Source of the DNA: Rhodopseudomonas sp. BR0M22
GTDB taxonomy: Bacteria; Pseudomonadota; Alphaproteobacteria; Rhizobiales; Xanthobacteraceae
Length of the DNA stretch: 37,141 bases
Assembly: GCF_010907035.1 (NCBI RefSeq)
Contig: NZ_QUMK01000059.1
Span: forward strand, 1-37,141
Reading direction: 5' to 3'
Of this stretch, positions 8,101 through 15,836 are shown in pieces. The first letter of the stretch is position 1, and the number at the start of each line of letters is the position of its first letter. Below the pieces are notes generated by a model. That model searched no databases and was not told the DNA's origin. It saw only the letters and a list, made by a program, of their open reading frames with translations. A program made the translations under genes and the position numbers.

Positions 8101-8278
8101 GCATCAGATCCGGCGACGCGCCAGGATACGCCGTGGTGATGGTCACCACGGTGTTGGACAGCTTCGGATATTGCCGGATCGGCAGCGTCATCGCGGCGCG
8201 AAAGCCGATCAGCAGGATCAGCATGCTGACCACAAGCGACAGCACCGGGCGCTTGATGAAGATGTCTGTGAGGACCAT
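5174..8278 (-). CDS. RND multidrug efflux pump inner-membrane transporter (MexI/HAE1 type)
   Basis: A 1034-residue proton-driven drug/solute antiporter of the HAE1 family, the inner-membrane trimer of a tripartite envelope pump. Seen directly: the N terminus MVLTDIFIKRPVLSLVVSML is the usual cytoplasmic helix plus TM1. The QYPKLSNTVVTITTAYPGAS stretch (residues 37-56) leads into the porter domain. AIGLVVDDAIVVVENIH carries the TM4 proton-relay pair D400-D401. A second TM7-12 bundle ends in FVLPAVYVAIGTDHR. Overall pattern and length are closest to MexI/MexW-type pumps. It is the last gene of the TetR-adaptor-pump operon, 141 bases after the adaptor, and is followed by a terminator. No outer-membrane TolC-like gene is in the operon, so it must borrow one. 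Confidence 0.95.
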   Translation of the reverse strand: MVLTDIFIKRPVLSLVVSMLILLIGFRAAMTLPIRQYPKLSNTVVTITTAYPGASPDLMQGFITTPLEQAVASAEGVDYITSSSTQGQSLITVYVKLNFDPNQALTEVMAKVNSVKYLIPKEANDPVIVKSTGQTTAVMYIGFSSNELSGSAISDYLTRVVQPVLSTVDGVASADILGGQTFAMRIWLDPIRMAGRGVSANDITAAIQANNFQAAAGQTKGYLTVSNITTNTDLQNADQFKRMIVKAKDGGFVRMEDVATVELAAQSTDSSVAFSGERAIFIGVQATPQGNPLNIVTGVRALFPDIERNLPPSMHMKVAYDSTKFIRSSIDEVEKTLIEAVGIVIVVIFLFLASLRSVIIPVVTIPLSLIGVCTAMLALGFSINLLTLLAMVLAIGLVVDDAIVVVENIHRHLEEGKSPVQASLIGAREIVGPVISMTITLAAVYAPIGFLGGLTGALFREFAFTLAGSVIVSGIIALTLSPMMCSVLLKHQESQGWFAQKVDSVFSAVTRWYGRQLDRSLDYRPITGLFAVVILGLVGFMYMNTSKELAPEEDQGIVFAVTKAPKYANIDYANYYGEKLDKAYASFPETDLRFILNGTSGPNNGIAGMLLKPWDERKRTAMQLKPLVQAELSKIEGVNAFAFNLPPLPGGPGGLPIQMVINSTAGFRAVYEEMVKLKDAARKSGLFIVADSDLDFNQPVVRVTIDRTKASDLGINMQRLGSTLATLLGGNYVNRFNLEGRSYQVIPQVPRADRLTPQSLDGFYVPSASGQQVPLSTLVKIETATDPNALTHFNQLNSATFQAVPMPGVTVGQAVDFLEQQAKNLPSGFSHDYLADARQYVQEGNQLAITFGFALIIIFLVLAAQFESLRDPLVIMISVPMAISGALIPLFFGVATINIYTQVGLLTLVGLISKHGILMVEFARELQIKEALDKRTAIEQSARVRLRPILMTTAAMVTGLLPLLTASGAGAASRFSIGLVVVSGMMIGTLFTLFVLPAVYVAIGTDHRAALESDRAKQIEDYEMEHGSPALKPS

Positions 8279-8419
8279 ACGGACGCTCCGTGGCGCACAC
8301 CCGGCGCGCCTTGCGCGGCCGTGCTGCGGTTGAGTTGTCCCCGGACGGCGACGATCGCCGGCCGGACCTATTCAATGGCGAACGAGCCGCGCCCCTGGGC
8401 GCGGCCGACGCTTCGGCTG

Positions 8420-9613
8420 TTAGTAGCGCGGCGGCGTCTTCGGCTGCGGCGGGGGCGGATCGGTCGAGATCGTAACCGCGGCGCCCGACTGCAGCTTGAG
8501 CTGGCCGACCGCGACGACGCGATCGCCCGGCGTCACCCCGCTCAAAATGACGGTGCGGCCGTTGATCCGGTCGCCGGTACGAACGAAGGTCCGCACCGCC
8601 GACAGCTTGCTCTTGCCGTCCTCGCCCTTCTCGTCCTTGATCAGGAAAACGGAGTCGCCGTACAGCGTGTAGTCGACCGCGGTCTCCGGCACGGTGACCA
8701 CCGCCGGCTTGTCCGGCAGCACCACCGTGGTGGTCGCGAACATGCCGGGCCGCAGCACATGCCCGGGATTGTCGAGCGTCGCCTGCACCCGGATGTTGCG
8801 GGTGTCGGACGAGATCTGCGGCTCGATCGTTGTGATCTTGCCGTCGAACACCCGGCCCGGATAGGCGTCGACCGTCACACGCACGGACTGGCCGACCGCG
8901 AGCGTGCCGGAATCCTTTTCCGTCACGGTGAAGTTGGCGTAGACGCGCGACAGATCGGTCAGCGTCACGATCTGCGTGCCGGCGGTCAGATATTGGCCGA
9001 CTTCGACGTGACGAACGCCGAGCACGCCGTCGAACGGCGCCCTGACCAGCTTCTGCGAGATCAGCGCCTCGGTCTTGGCGATGCCGGCATTGGCCTGGTC
9101 GAACGCGGCCTGCGCCGAATCCACCGTCGCCTGCGGCCCGAACTGGCGCGCCGCCAGCTGCTTGGCGCGATCGAGCGACAGCTCGGCGACCTTGGCCTGG
9201 GCGCGGTAATTGGCGAGATCGGCCTGCTCGGTCTCGTCGAACAGCTTCACCAGCGGGGTGCCCTGCTTCACCTCGGCGCCGGCCTGAAACAGGATGTCGG
9301 TGATGCGGCCCGAGACGTCGGAGGTGACGTTGACCTGATGCACGGCCGCCAGATCGCCGACCGCGGTCAGCAGATTCGGCAGCACCTCGCTCTTCGCCTC
9401 GGACACCGTCACAGTAATTGGCGGCGGTTTGTTGTTGGCGAAGAACTGCGCGATCATATGATTGCGGAAGGCATTGAAGCCGACCAGCGCGCCCACCAGC
9501 AGCGCCAACAGCAATCCGACGATGATGAACCAGCGAACCTTCCGCACCGGGCGCGGGCGCGGCTTCTCGCTGGAGCTCCGCGCCGACGGCGGAGTTTCTG
9601 TCGCAAGCGTCAT
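8420..9613 (-). CDS. RND efflux periplasmic adaptor (membrane fusion protein, MexH-like)
   Basis: A 397-residue adaptor linking the RND pump to an outer-membrane channel. It has one N-terminal membrane anchor (WFIIVGLLLALLVGALVGF) after an Arg/Pro-rich cytoplasmic segment. The lipoyl half-motifs are split around a helical hairpin: VTSDVSGRITDILFQAGAEV before and KLVRAPFDGVLGVRHVEVGQ after. Beta-barrel and membrane-proximal domains follow, and the tail is proline-rich (DPPPPQPKTPP). Start: the ATG at 9613 sits one base after the TGA of the upstream TetR gene (TGA at 9615-9617), so translation is probably coupled. The longer in-frame start at 9682 would lie inside the TetR gene. It precedes the pump gene, in the usual adaptor-pump order. 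Confidence 0.92.
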   Translation of the reverse strand: MTLATETPPSARSSSEKPRPRPVRKVRWFIIVGLLLALLVGALVGFNAFRNHMIAQFFANNKPPPITVTVSEAKSEVLPNLLTAVGDLAAVHQVNVTSDVSGRITDILFQAGAEVKQGTPLVKLFDETEQADLANYRAQAKVAELSLDRAKQLAARQFGPQATVDSAQAAFDQANAGIAKTEALISQKLVRAPFDGVLGVRHVEVGQYLTAGTQIVTLTDLSRVYANFTVTEKDSGTLAVGQSVRVTVDAYPGRVFDGKITTIEPQISSDTRNIRVQATLDNPGHVLRPGMFATTTVVLPDKPAVVTVPETAVDYTLYGDSVFLIKDEKGEDGKSKLSAVRTFVRTGDRINGRTVILSGVTPGDRVVAVGQLKLQSGAAVTISTDPPPPQPKTPPRY

Positions 9614-9614
9614 G

Positions 9615-10316
9615 TCATGCACTTTCTGTCGTTTCCGCCTGCATCGAACCTGCCGAAAACTCGCGGTCGAGATGGGCGTCAATTGCGGCTTCGTTCAAAC
9701 CAATTCCACGTAGGATGAATTCACAAATCTGGCGCGCCACATCGACAGGCGCGCCGTAACTCAGGCACGGCACCGACGGCAGCCGGGTCAGAGCCGCCAT
9801 CAGCAGCGTATGATGGGCGAACCAGAACAGGTTCATCGGGTCGTGCCCGATCCGGACCGCGTCGCCCGTCTCGACTGCCTTCTCCAGGGACATCACGAAT
9901 GTCCGCCCGATCAGCCCGGCGATCTTCTCATAGACCAGACGGGCAAACTCGCCATCGTCGAGCTGGCTGGACACCAGGAGCCGCAGCCGCTGCTCCTCGT
10001 CCTGGTCAGGCTGGTCGCAAGCGTGCAGGAAGTGCTGCACCATCTCCCGGACCAGCACCACCAGCGTCTTGGTCGAAGGTGGGGCGCCGCGCAGATCGCT
10101 CAACGCCGGATCAGCCTCGCACTCGCAAGCCAGAATCTCGGCATACAGCACCGCCTTGCTCGGGAAGTGCTTGAACAGCAACCCTTCCGAGATCGACGCG
10201 GCGGCCGCGACGCTCTTGGTGGTGGTCCCTGCAAAGCCGTTCCGAGCAAAGCAACGCTTGGCTGCGCTCAGGATCAATTCCCGGCGCAGGTCACTGGTCA
10301 TGCGGAGTGAAGTCAT
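9615..10316 (-). CDS. TetR/AcrR-family repressor of the RND efflux operon
   Basis: A 233-residue regulator with a standard TetR N terminus: SAAKRCFARNGFAGTTTKSV followed by AAAASISEGLLFKHFPSKAV, giving the helix-turn-helix at about residues 15-60. The C-terminal ligand domain contains HHTLLMAALTRLPSVPCLSY. Start choice: the longest frame begins at GTG 10331, inside the operator and upstream of the likely transcription start. The ATG at 10316 places translation at the predicted first base of a leaderless mRNA, and another ATG follows at 10301. It is the first gene of its operon, one base before the adaptor. Autorepression of the whole operon, relieved by a pump substrate, is the likely mode (inference). 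Confidence 0.88.
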   Translation of the reverse strand: MTSLRMTSDLRRELILSAAKRCFARNGFAGTTTKSVAAAASISEGLLFKHFPSKAVLYAEILACECEADPALSDLRGAPPSTKTLVVLVREMVQHFLHACDQPDQDEEQRLRLLVSSQLDDGEFARLVYEKIAGLIGRTFVMSLEKAVETGDAVRIGHDPMNLFWFAHHTLLMAALTRLPSVPCLSYGAPVDVARQICEFILRGIGLNEAAIDAHLDREFSAGSMQAETTESA

Positions 10317-10320
10317 TTTG

Positions 10321-10350
10321 TGAGTAAACACTCACCTTTGCAATTGTCAA
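10321..10350 (-). promoter_or_regulatory. Promoter plus TetR-type operator of the efflux operon
   Basis: On the minus strand a perfect -35 TTGACA (10350-10345) is followed after 16 bases by TTTACT (10328-10323) as a -10. The palindrome TGAGT-AAAC-ACTCA (10321-10334) covers the -10 region. The predicted start of transcription is at or next to the ATG at 10316, so no Shine-Dalgarno could be present. The position implies autoregulation by the adjacent TetR protein. Confidence 0.65.
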
Positions 10351-10553
10351 TCAAGAACGCCGAGAAGCAATGAATCGTGAGGGGAATGCGGCCGACAGCG
10401 CAGTCCGGCGCTCTGCCACCCCATCCGATCCACACACCGGCCGTCGCCTGACATGCGTCGGGCCGGTTCCATCCGCAAGACCTCGGCGACGGATTTCTCG
10501 ACCGTTTCGGCAACGTCGTAAATCGCCTATACACGCCAAAAAGCGGAAACGAC

Positions 10554-11774
10554 ATGGAAACGTCCCCAGCACAGCTCGCGGAAGCGTTCGATCTCGCACG
10601 TCTGACGCCTGATTTTTATGACGATCCCTACCCCACCTACCACGCTCTGCAGGCGCATCAGCCGGTCAAGCGGCTGGCGAGCGGCGGCTATTTCCTGACC
10701 CGCTACGACGATCTGATCGCGGTCTACAAGAACACCGTGCTGTTCTCCTCGGACAAGAAGCGCGAATTCGCGCCGAAATACGGCGACTCCCTGCTGTTCG
10801 AGCATCACACCGCCAGCCTGGTGTTCAACGACCCGCCGTCGCACACCCGCGTCCGCCGGCTGATCATGGGTGCGCTGACGCCGCGGGCAATCGCCGGCAT
10901 GGAGCCGGATCTGATCGCGCTGCTCGACCGGCTGCTGGATGCGATGGCGGCCAAGGGTCGGGTCGATCTGATCGAAGATTTTGCCGCCGCGATTCCGATT
11001 GAGGTGATCGGCAATCTGCTCGGCGTGCCGCACGACGAACGCGCCCCGCTGCGCGGCTGGTCATTGGCCATTCTCGGGGCGCTGGAGCCGGTGATCGGGC
11101 CGGAGGCGTTTGCGCTCGGCAACCAGGCGGTACAGGAATTTCTCGGCTATCTGGAAACCCTGATCGCGCGTCGCGCCGCCGCGCCGGGCGATCCGGAGCG
11201 CGACGTGCTGACCCGGCTGATTCAGGGCGAAGCCGGCGGCGAAAAACTCACCGCCAAGGAGCTGCTGCACAACTGCATCTTCCTGCTCAACGCCGGCCAC
11301 GAGACCACCACCAATCTGATCGGCAACGGGCTGGTCACGCTGGCGGCCAATCCCGATCAGAAGCAGCGGCTGATCGCCGAGCCGGGCCTGATCAAGACCG
11401 CGGTCGAAGAAATCCTGCGCTACGAAAGCTCCAACCAGCTCGGCAACCGCATCACCACCGCCGAGGTGGAGATCGGCGGCATCTCGATGCCGCCCAACAC
11501 CTCGCTGACGCTGTGCATCGGCGCAGCCAACCGCGATCCGTCGCAATTTGCCGACCCCGACCGGTTCGACATCGCACGCAGCCCCAACCGGCATCTGGCG
11601 TTCGCGTCCGGGCCGCATCAATGCGCCGGGATGGCGCTGGCACGACTGGAAGGCGCGATTGCGATTGCGCGCTTCCTCGCACGCTTTCCCGGTTACATCC
11701 TGGATGGGTCACCGCAGCGTGGCGGCCGGGTCCGATTCCGGGGTTACCTCAGCGTCCCGTGCCGGCTGGCCTGA
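10554..11774 (+). CDS. Cytochrome P450 (bacterial class I type)
   Basis: A 406-residue soluble P450 monooxygenase. The I-helix oxygen-activation motif is AGHETT (residues 247-252), the K-helix ExxR is E286-R289, and the haem loop FASGPHQCAG places the thiolate ligand at C357. In the haem loop the usual second glycine (FGxGxHxC) is alanine. There is no membrane anchor. Substrates are probably small hydrophobic or carboxylated compounds, but the sequence does not identify one. No ferredoxin or reductase gene is adjacent; electrons may come from PuR, encoded at 18584-19801, through a ferredoxin encoded elsewhere (inference). The Shine-Dalgarno before the ATG is weak. The gene is divergent from the TetR-efflux operon across a 222-base gap. 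Confidence 0.93.
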   Translation: METSPAQLAEAFDLARLTPDFYDDPYPTYHALQAHQPVKRLASGGYFLTRYDDLIAVYKNTVLFSSDKKREFAPKYGDSLLFEHHTASLVFNDPPSHTRVRRLIMGALTPRAIAGMEPDLIALLDRLLDAMAAKGRVDLIEDFAAAIPIEVIGNLLGVPHDERAPLRGWSLAILGALEPVIGPEAFALGNQAVQEFLGYLETLIARRAAAPGDPERDVLTRLIQGEAGGEKLTAKELLHNCIFLLNAGHETTTNLIGNGLVTLAANPDQKQRLIAEPGLIKTAVEEILRYESSNQLGNRITTAEVEIGGISMPPNTSLTLCIGAANRDPSQFADPDRFDIARSPNRHLAFASGPHQCAGMALARLEGAIAIARFLARFPGYILDGSPQRGGRVRFRGYLSVPCRLA

Positions 11775-11950
11775 CACTGCGCGAGCCCCCATCGTCCGAC
11801 CACACTCGCCTGCGATGGCTCTACGCTGTCCGGGCAGATCGTCGCAGCGCCACTCGGCATGCAACCGGTGGCGGCGCTCGCGGATTTCGAACAACATGGG
11901 CTGGGATTCGTTCGCTCGAGGCGAGCGTTACTTTCGAAAAGCGAGGCGCA

Positions 11951-13507
11951 GTGAAGCGAGCGACGATCAAGCATGGCGCCTTGCGGCGCTTCAAAGCGCC
12001 GGCCCTCCTCGGTCTGGCGACGCTGCTCGCAGTGGCAACACCGACCTTCGATGCCAGCGCCAAACGGGCGCGCCCCGCGGCGACGACCGAAGCGGTCGCG
12101 CCGCGCGAGGCCGGCGAGCCGATCATGGCGATCGTGTCGATCAAGGGCCAACGGGTAACGCTGTACGATTCCGAAGGGTGGATCTATCGCGCACCGGTCT
12201 CGACCGGCACCACCGGGCGCGAGACCCCGGCCGGCGTGTTCGCCGTGGTCGAGAAGGACAAGGACCACCGCTCGACGATGTACGACGACGCCTGGATGCC
12301 GCATATGCTGCGCATCACCTGGAACGGCGTTGCGCTGCACGGCGGGCCGCTGCCCGGCTATCCGGCGTCGCACGGCTGCGTGCGGATGCCCTATGGCTTC
12401 GCCGAACAGGTCTTCGACAAGGCCAAGATCGGCATGCGGGTGATCGTGTCGCCCGCGGACGCCGCCCCGGTCGAGATCAGCCATCCGGCATTGTTCTCCC
12501 CGACCGCCGATGCGCTCGCCGCCGCGCCGGCGCGGGCCGAGACGACGACCCGCGAGGCCGAGCAGGCCGCCCAGGCTGCCGACGAAGCCAAGGCCGCCGC
12601 GACCGCCGCCGCCCGCGCGGTCAAGCCGCTGAAGGGCGAACTGCGCAAGCTGGAGCGCGCCAAGGCGCGCGCCGAAGCGGCGCTGAAGGCGGCCGACCAG
12701 GTGCTGATCGCCGCCAAGACCGACGAAGCCAAAGCCAAGGCGGAAGAGCGACAGCAGAAGGCTGCGCAGCAATTGGGCGAGGTCGCGACCCAGCTCGAAA
12801 CCGCCAAGGCCGATGCCGACGCCAAGCAGGCCGCGGTGACCGCCACCAAGGATGCCGCGAAAACCGCCGCGGCACAGAAGGCCGAGACCGCGAAGCTGGC
12901 GACCGACGCCAAGCTGGCGCTGGAACCGGTGTCGATCTACATCAGCCGCGCGACACAGAAACTCTATGTCCGGCGCAACACTCATAAGCCGCTCCCCGAC
13001 GGTGGCGAGCTGTTCGATTCCTCGATCGAAGTCCCGGTGACGATCCGCGATCCGGACCGGCCGATCGGCACTCACATCTTCACCGCGATGGCACGCGCCG
13101 ACGCCGGCCTGCGCTGGAGCGTGGTAACGATCGAGAACGCCGATGGCGCCAAGAATGCGCTCGACCGCATCACGATTCCGCCGGAGGTGCTGGAGCGGAT
13201 CGCCCCAACCGCGCAGCCGCGCTCCTCGATCATCATCTCGGACGAGCCGCTGAGCGCAGAGACTAATTACCGCACCGAGTTCGTCGCGGTACTGAGCGAT
13301 CAGCCGCAGGGCGGCTTCATCACCCGCAAACCGACCCGCGAAGTGCCGGTGGCGAGCGATGACGGCTGGGGCGACGGCGGCTGGGACAACAACAGCGGCT
13401 GGGACAATGGATGGTCGAATGGCGGCTTCCCGCGCCGCATGGAAAGCCGCTCCGAACCCCGCCGCCGCGGCGGCTATTACTATCAGCCGCAATCGAGCTG
13501 GTGGTAG
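11951..13507 (+). CDS. Exported L,D-transpeptidase (YkuD) with coiled coil and second YkuD-like region
   Basis: A 518-residue envelope protein. From a GTG start (GAGG upstream) there is a basic n-region and hydrophobic stretch, ALLGLATLLAVATPTFDASA, as a signal peptide. Residues about 57-168 form a YkuD domain that crosslinks peptidoglycan stem peptides; its catalytic motif is YPASHGCVRMP, with H141 and C143. Residues about 195-320 are an Ala/Lys/Glu coiled coil. Residues about 325-470 again look YkuD-like (VSIYISRATQKLYVRR, then PVTIRDPDRPIGTHIFTAMA) but have no HGC motif. The C terminus is an Asp/Gly/Trp/Asn repeat (WGDGGWDNNSGWDNGW) and a Tyr-rich end. The layout suggests an active transferase tethered to wall or membrane by a long spacer. 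The start is not certain, since the frame is open back to 11513. Confidence 0.85.
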   Translation: MKRATIKHGALRRFKAPALLGLATLLAVATPTFDASAKRARPAATTEAVAPREAGEPIMAIVSIKGQRVTLYDSEGWIYRAPVSTGTTGRETPAGVFAVVEKDKDHRSTMYDDAWMPHMLRITWNGVALHGGPLPGYPASHGCVRMPYGFAEQVFDKAKIGMRVIVSPADAAPVEISHPALFSPTADALAAAPARAETTTREAEQAAQAADEAKAAATAAARAVKPLKGELRKLERAKARAEAALKAADQVLIAAKTDEAKAKAEERQQKAAQQLGEVATQLETAKADADAKQAAVTATKDAAKTAAAQKAETAKLATDAKLALEPVSIYISRATQKLYVRRNTHKPLPDGGELFDSSIEVPVTIRDPDRPIGTHIFTAMARADAGLRWSVVTIENADGAKNALDRITIPPEVLERIAPTAQPRSSIIISDEPLSAETNYRTEFVAVLSDQPQGGFITRKPTREVPVASDDGWGDGGWDNNSGWDNGWSNGGFPRRMESRSEPRRRGGYYYQPQSSWW

Positions 13508-13560
13508 GGCGCCGGCTTTTGCTTCGCCGATGTCGACGCTGGAGCGTTAAGGGCGAGTCG

Positions 13561-13616
13561 AGAACCGGCTCGCGCGAAGAAATCGCGCCAACGCAAAAGA
13601 CGAGAGTGCCGGTTCT
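13561..13616. terminator. Inverted repeat between convergent genes, possible bidirectional terminator
   Basis: AGAACCGGC (13561-13569) and GCCGGTTCT (13608-13616) form a perfect 9-bp inverted repeat, separated by 38 bases. It lies between the stop codons of the convergent L,D-transpeptidase and VOC genes. The loop is long and no T-run follows, so termination is only a guess from position. Confidence 0.35.
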
Positions 13617-13640
13617 GCTGCGACCGGAGCCGGACCTGCG

Positions 13641-14480
13641 CTAGGCCAGCGTCCGCTGCACCAGCAGGGTCGGAATCCGGTGCGTGCCGCTGCGCACCGT
13701 CACGACGCGGGTGTCGGCGTGACGACCGGCCCGCGACGAAGTGACCGTGAGACCTGCAGCCAGCAATCGCTCGCGTGCCGCCTCGACGTCGTCGACGCGC
13801 CAGCCCATGCCCCACAGCTTGTCGTGCTCGGCGTCCGAGCCCGCCACCGGCCGGTGGACGACCTCGAGCCGTAGATCGCCGCAGTGGAACGACATCAGCC
13901 GCCCCCAGTCCTGCTGCGAGCGGTCCAGCGCCATATCGAGTCCGAGCCGCGCACCGTACAGCGCCGCGGCACGGTTCGGATCGGCGGTCGAGATCACCAG
14001 GTGATCCAATCCAACGACCGGCGCCGGCCCCGTCACCAGCGAATGCGGCCGCTCGGAGCCGAGTTCGAGGAAGAACAGCCGCACCCCGCGGGTTGTCTCG
14101 GTCGCGGTCCGGGTTCGCTTCCACGTCAGCGTGGCACCGGTCGTCCGATCGCGGCCCTCGACCTCGGCGACCGGCGTCGGCTGCAGCGCCACCCGCTCCA
14201 GCCGATGGCGCGCCGCCGCGGCATCGGCGACGCGGAAGCACAGGCTGGCGATGCCCTCTCCCTCAAGTTTGATCAGCGTGCGCAGCCGCTCGGCGATCGG
14301 TCCGCTGCCGGACGGCGCCATCAACTCCAACGACATGTTGTCGAAGGTAAACAGAACGTTGTCGGAGCCTTCGTCGCCGCTGCGCCAGGCCGGCGCGCGG
14401 GCGAGCAGCGTCTGGTAGGTCGCAACCGCTTCGTTGAGATCGCTGACCAGGACGACAATGTGATCGATCGCGGTAATCAT
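13641..14480 (-). CDS. VOC-superfamily protein with two glyoxalase-like domains
   Basis: A 279-residue cytoplasmic protein made of two vicinal-oxygen-chelate modules. The first starts ITAIDHIVVLVSDLNEAVAT (metal-ligand-type His at residue 7). The second starts VVGLDHLVISTADPNRAAAL near residue 157 and contains FHCGDLRLEVVHRP. This is the glyoxalase-like (Glyoxalase_3) arrangement of one fused pair. The family includes lyases, dioxygenases and isomerases, so the reaction cannot be named. Start: ATG at 14480 with GGGGGAA upstream; the longer frame to 14510 has no better site. It is convergent with the transpeptidase and divergent from the PfkB kinase across 336 bases. Confidence 0.82.
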   Translation of the reverse strand: MITAIDHIVVLVSDLNEAVATYQTLLARAPAWRSGDEGSDNVLFTFDNMSLELMAPSGSGPIAERLRTLIKLEGEGIASLCFRVADAAAARHRLERVALQPTPVAEVEGRDRTTGATLTWKRTRTATETTRGVRLFFLELGSERPHSLVTGPAPVVGLDHLVISTADPNRAAALYGARLGLDMALDRSQQDWGRLMSFHCGDLRLEVVHRPVAGSDAEHDKLWGMGWRVDDVEAARERLLAAGLTVTSSRAGRHADTRVVTVRSGTHRIPTLLVQRTLA

Positions 14481-14816
14481 GGACGTTCCCCCGCACGCAA
14501 ATCGCCCCATGCGGTGATTTGCTTCACGATGCTATCGGGTTTGTCGCTTCGGTTCATCGCCACGCCATCCCCGGACGATAACGAGGTGGCGCCACCAACC
14601 GGCCGCACCACGCGCCGCTCGCTCGCCTGCGACCGCCACCCTCTCCTCCCTGACCGCGGCTGCCCGGAACAAGGCAGCGCGCGCGCCGTTATGACCGGAT
14701 TCTCGGCGAAAACGCAGTCGTATCAGTTGCACCGCTGCGAAAAATTTTAGCGAATGCGCCGCGAACGGCAATGCTATGCTGAGAGCGCCGGAACCGGTCG
14801 CAGCCTCGGGACTCTC
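14481..14816. other. 336-base divergent intergenic region
   Basis: This region lies between the VOC gene (minus) and the kinase gene (plus). It is GC-rich on the VOC side and more AT-rich near the kinase (AAAAATTTTAG around 14740-14750, GCTATGCT at about 14773). A kinase promoter probably lies in the latter part. I see no ORF with a ribosome-binding site, no repeat and no clear operator. Confidence 0.5.
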
Positions 14817-15713
14817 ATGCACGCACTCTTCATCGGACAGACCTACATCGACGTCACCTTCATCACCGACCACATGCCGACCGGCGACGAGAAGCACGTC
14901 GCGTCCGACTATGCAGTGTCGTTCGGCGGCAATGCGGTGACCGCGGCGTTCTGCTGCGCCAAGCTCGGCATCGTGCCCGACCTGATTGCCACCGTCGCCA
15001 ACGACTGGCTCGGGCGGATGTTTCAGGACATGAGCGCGAAATACGGCATCGAAATTCATCCGCGCAAGGTCGCGTCCTCGTCGCTGTCCTTCATCATGCC
15101 GAAGGACGGCAAGCGCGCCATCGTGCGCTGCCGCGACGACGAACACATCCATCCGTTTCCGCTGCTTAATCTCGGCCCTTGCCGCGCCCTGCACGTCGAC
15201 GGCCACCAGCCCGACGCGGCGATCCATTACGCCAAGCTGTGCCGCGAGGCCGGCATCCTGACGTCGCTCGACGGCGGCGGCCTGCGTACCAACACCCACG
15301 AGCTGTTGGAATTCATCGACGTCGCGATCGTCGCCGAGCGGCTGTGCGAGCAGATGGACATGACGCCGGAAAAGATGCTCGACTATCTGAAGTCGCGCGG
15401 CTGCCGGGTCGGCGGCGTCACGCTCGGCGAGCGGGGGCTGTATTGGTACGACGAAGCCGGCACGGTGCGGACCATGCCGGCGCTGCCGATTCCGCGCGAG
15501 CGGGTGATCGACACCAACGGCGCCGGTGACGTCTTCCACGGCGCCTATGTGTTTTCCTATCTGAACAATCCGGCGCAGAGCTGGCAGCATCACTTCGAAT
15601 TCGCCCGCGCCGCCTCGACCTACAAGATTCAGAAGCTCGGCAACGAAGCCGGCCTGCCGACGGTGAAGGATATCGAAGCAGTGATGCGCGAATTCGCAGC
15701 GGCGGCGGAGTAG
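14817..15713 (+). CDS. PfkB/ribokinase-family sugar or nucleoside kinase
   Basis: A 298-residue cytosolic kinase. The N-terminal PfkB region reads FGGNAVTAAFCCAKLG (residues 36-51), matching the di-glycine hinge and first signature. The C-terminal signature RVIDTNGAGDVFHGAYVF gives the anion-hole glycines and the catalytic base D238. The lid and substrate-contact residues are not diagnostic, so the phosphorylated sugar is unknown. Members of this subgroup in Rhizobiales are annotated simply as sugar kinases. I chose the ATG at 14817 (MHALFIGQTYIDV) because it begins exactly at the family's first beta strand; the frame extends to 14754 with an unrelated leader. It is monocistronic and followed by a strong hairpin. 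Confidence 0.87.
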   Translation: MHALFIGQTYIDVTFITDHMPTGDEKHVASDYAVSFGGNAVTAAFCCAKLGIVPDLIATVANDWLGRMFQDMSAKYGIEIHPRKVASSSLSFIMPKDGKRAIVRCRDDEHIHPFPLLNLGPCRALHVDGHQPDAAIHYAKLCREAGILTSLDGGGLRTNTHELLEFIDVAIVAERLCEQMDMTPEKMLDYLKSRGCRVGGVTLGERGLYWYDEAGTVRTMPALPIPRERVIDTNGAGDVFHGAYVFSYLNNPAQSWQHHFEFARAASTYKIQKLGNEAGLPTVKDIEAVMREFAAAAE

Positions 15714-15720
15714 AGGATTT

Positions 15721-15745
15721 CCGGCTCTGATGGGATCAGAGCCGG
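15721..15745 (+). terminator. Terminator-like hairpin after the kinase gene
   Basis: CCGGCTCTGA (15721-15730), loop TGGGA, and TCAGAGCCGG (15736-15745) form a perfect 10-bp stem, 7 bases after the kinase stop. It lacks a clear T-run on either strand. It separates the kinase from the convergent TonB receptor. Confidence 0.6.
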
Positions 15746-15836
15746 AGCGCCGCCTGTTTGTTCTGATGCGCTTTCCTCGCGCGGACCGGCTTCCGCGTCG
15801 CCGGAACACGCTTTCGTGCCGCCGATTGCAGGCTGC

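Noticed and set aside
5123-9718. A 1531-codon plus-strand frame antisense to the efflux adaptor and pump
   Set aside because: Its product is repeated Arg/His/Asp/Gln-rich low complexity, with no domain. The opposite strand encodes two clear efflux proteins. It is a GC-rich shadow frame.
10319-10331. GTG start at 10331 for the efflux TetR gene
   Set aside because: It lies inside the operator palindrome and upstream of the predicted transcription start; ATG 10316 fits the promoter.
11744-13492. A 582-codon minus-strand frame opposite the L,D-transpeptidase
   Set aside because: Gly/Arg/Leu-rich shadow of the YkuD gene; the plus-strand product has the catalytic HGC motif and a signal peptide.
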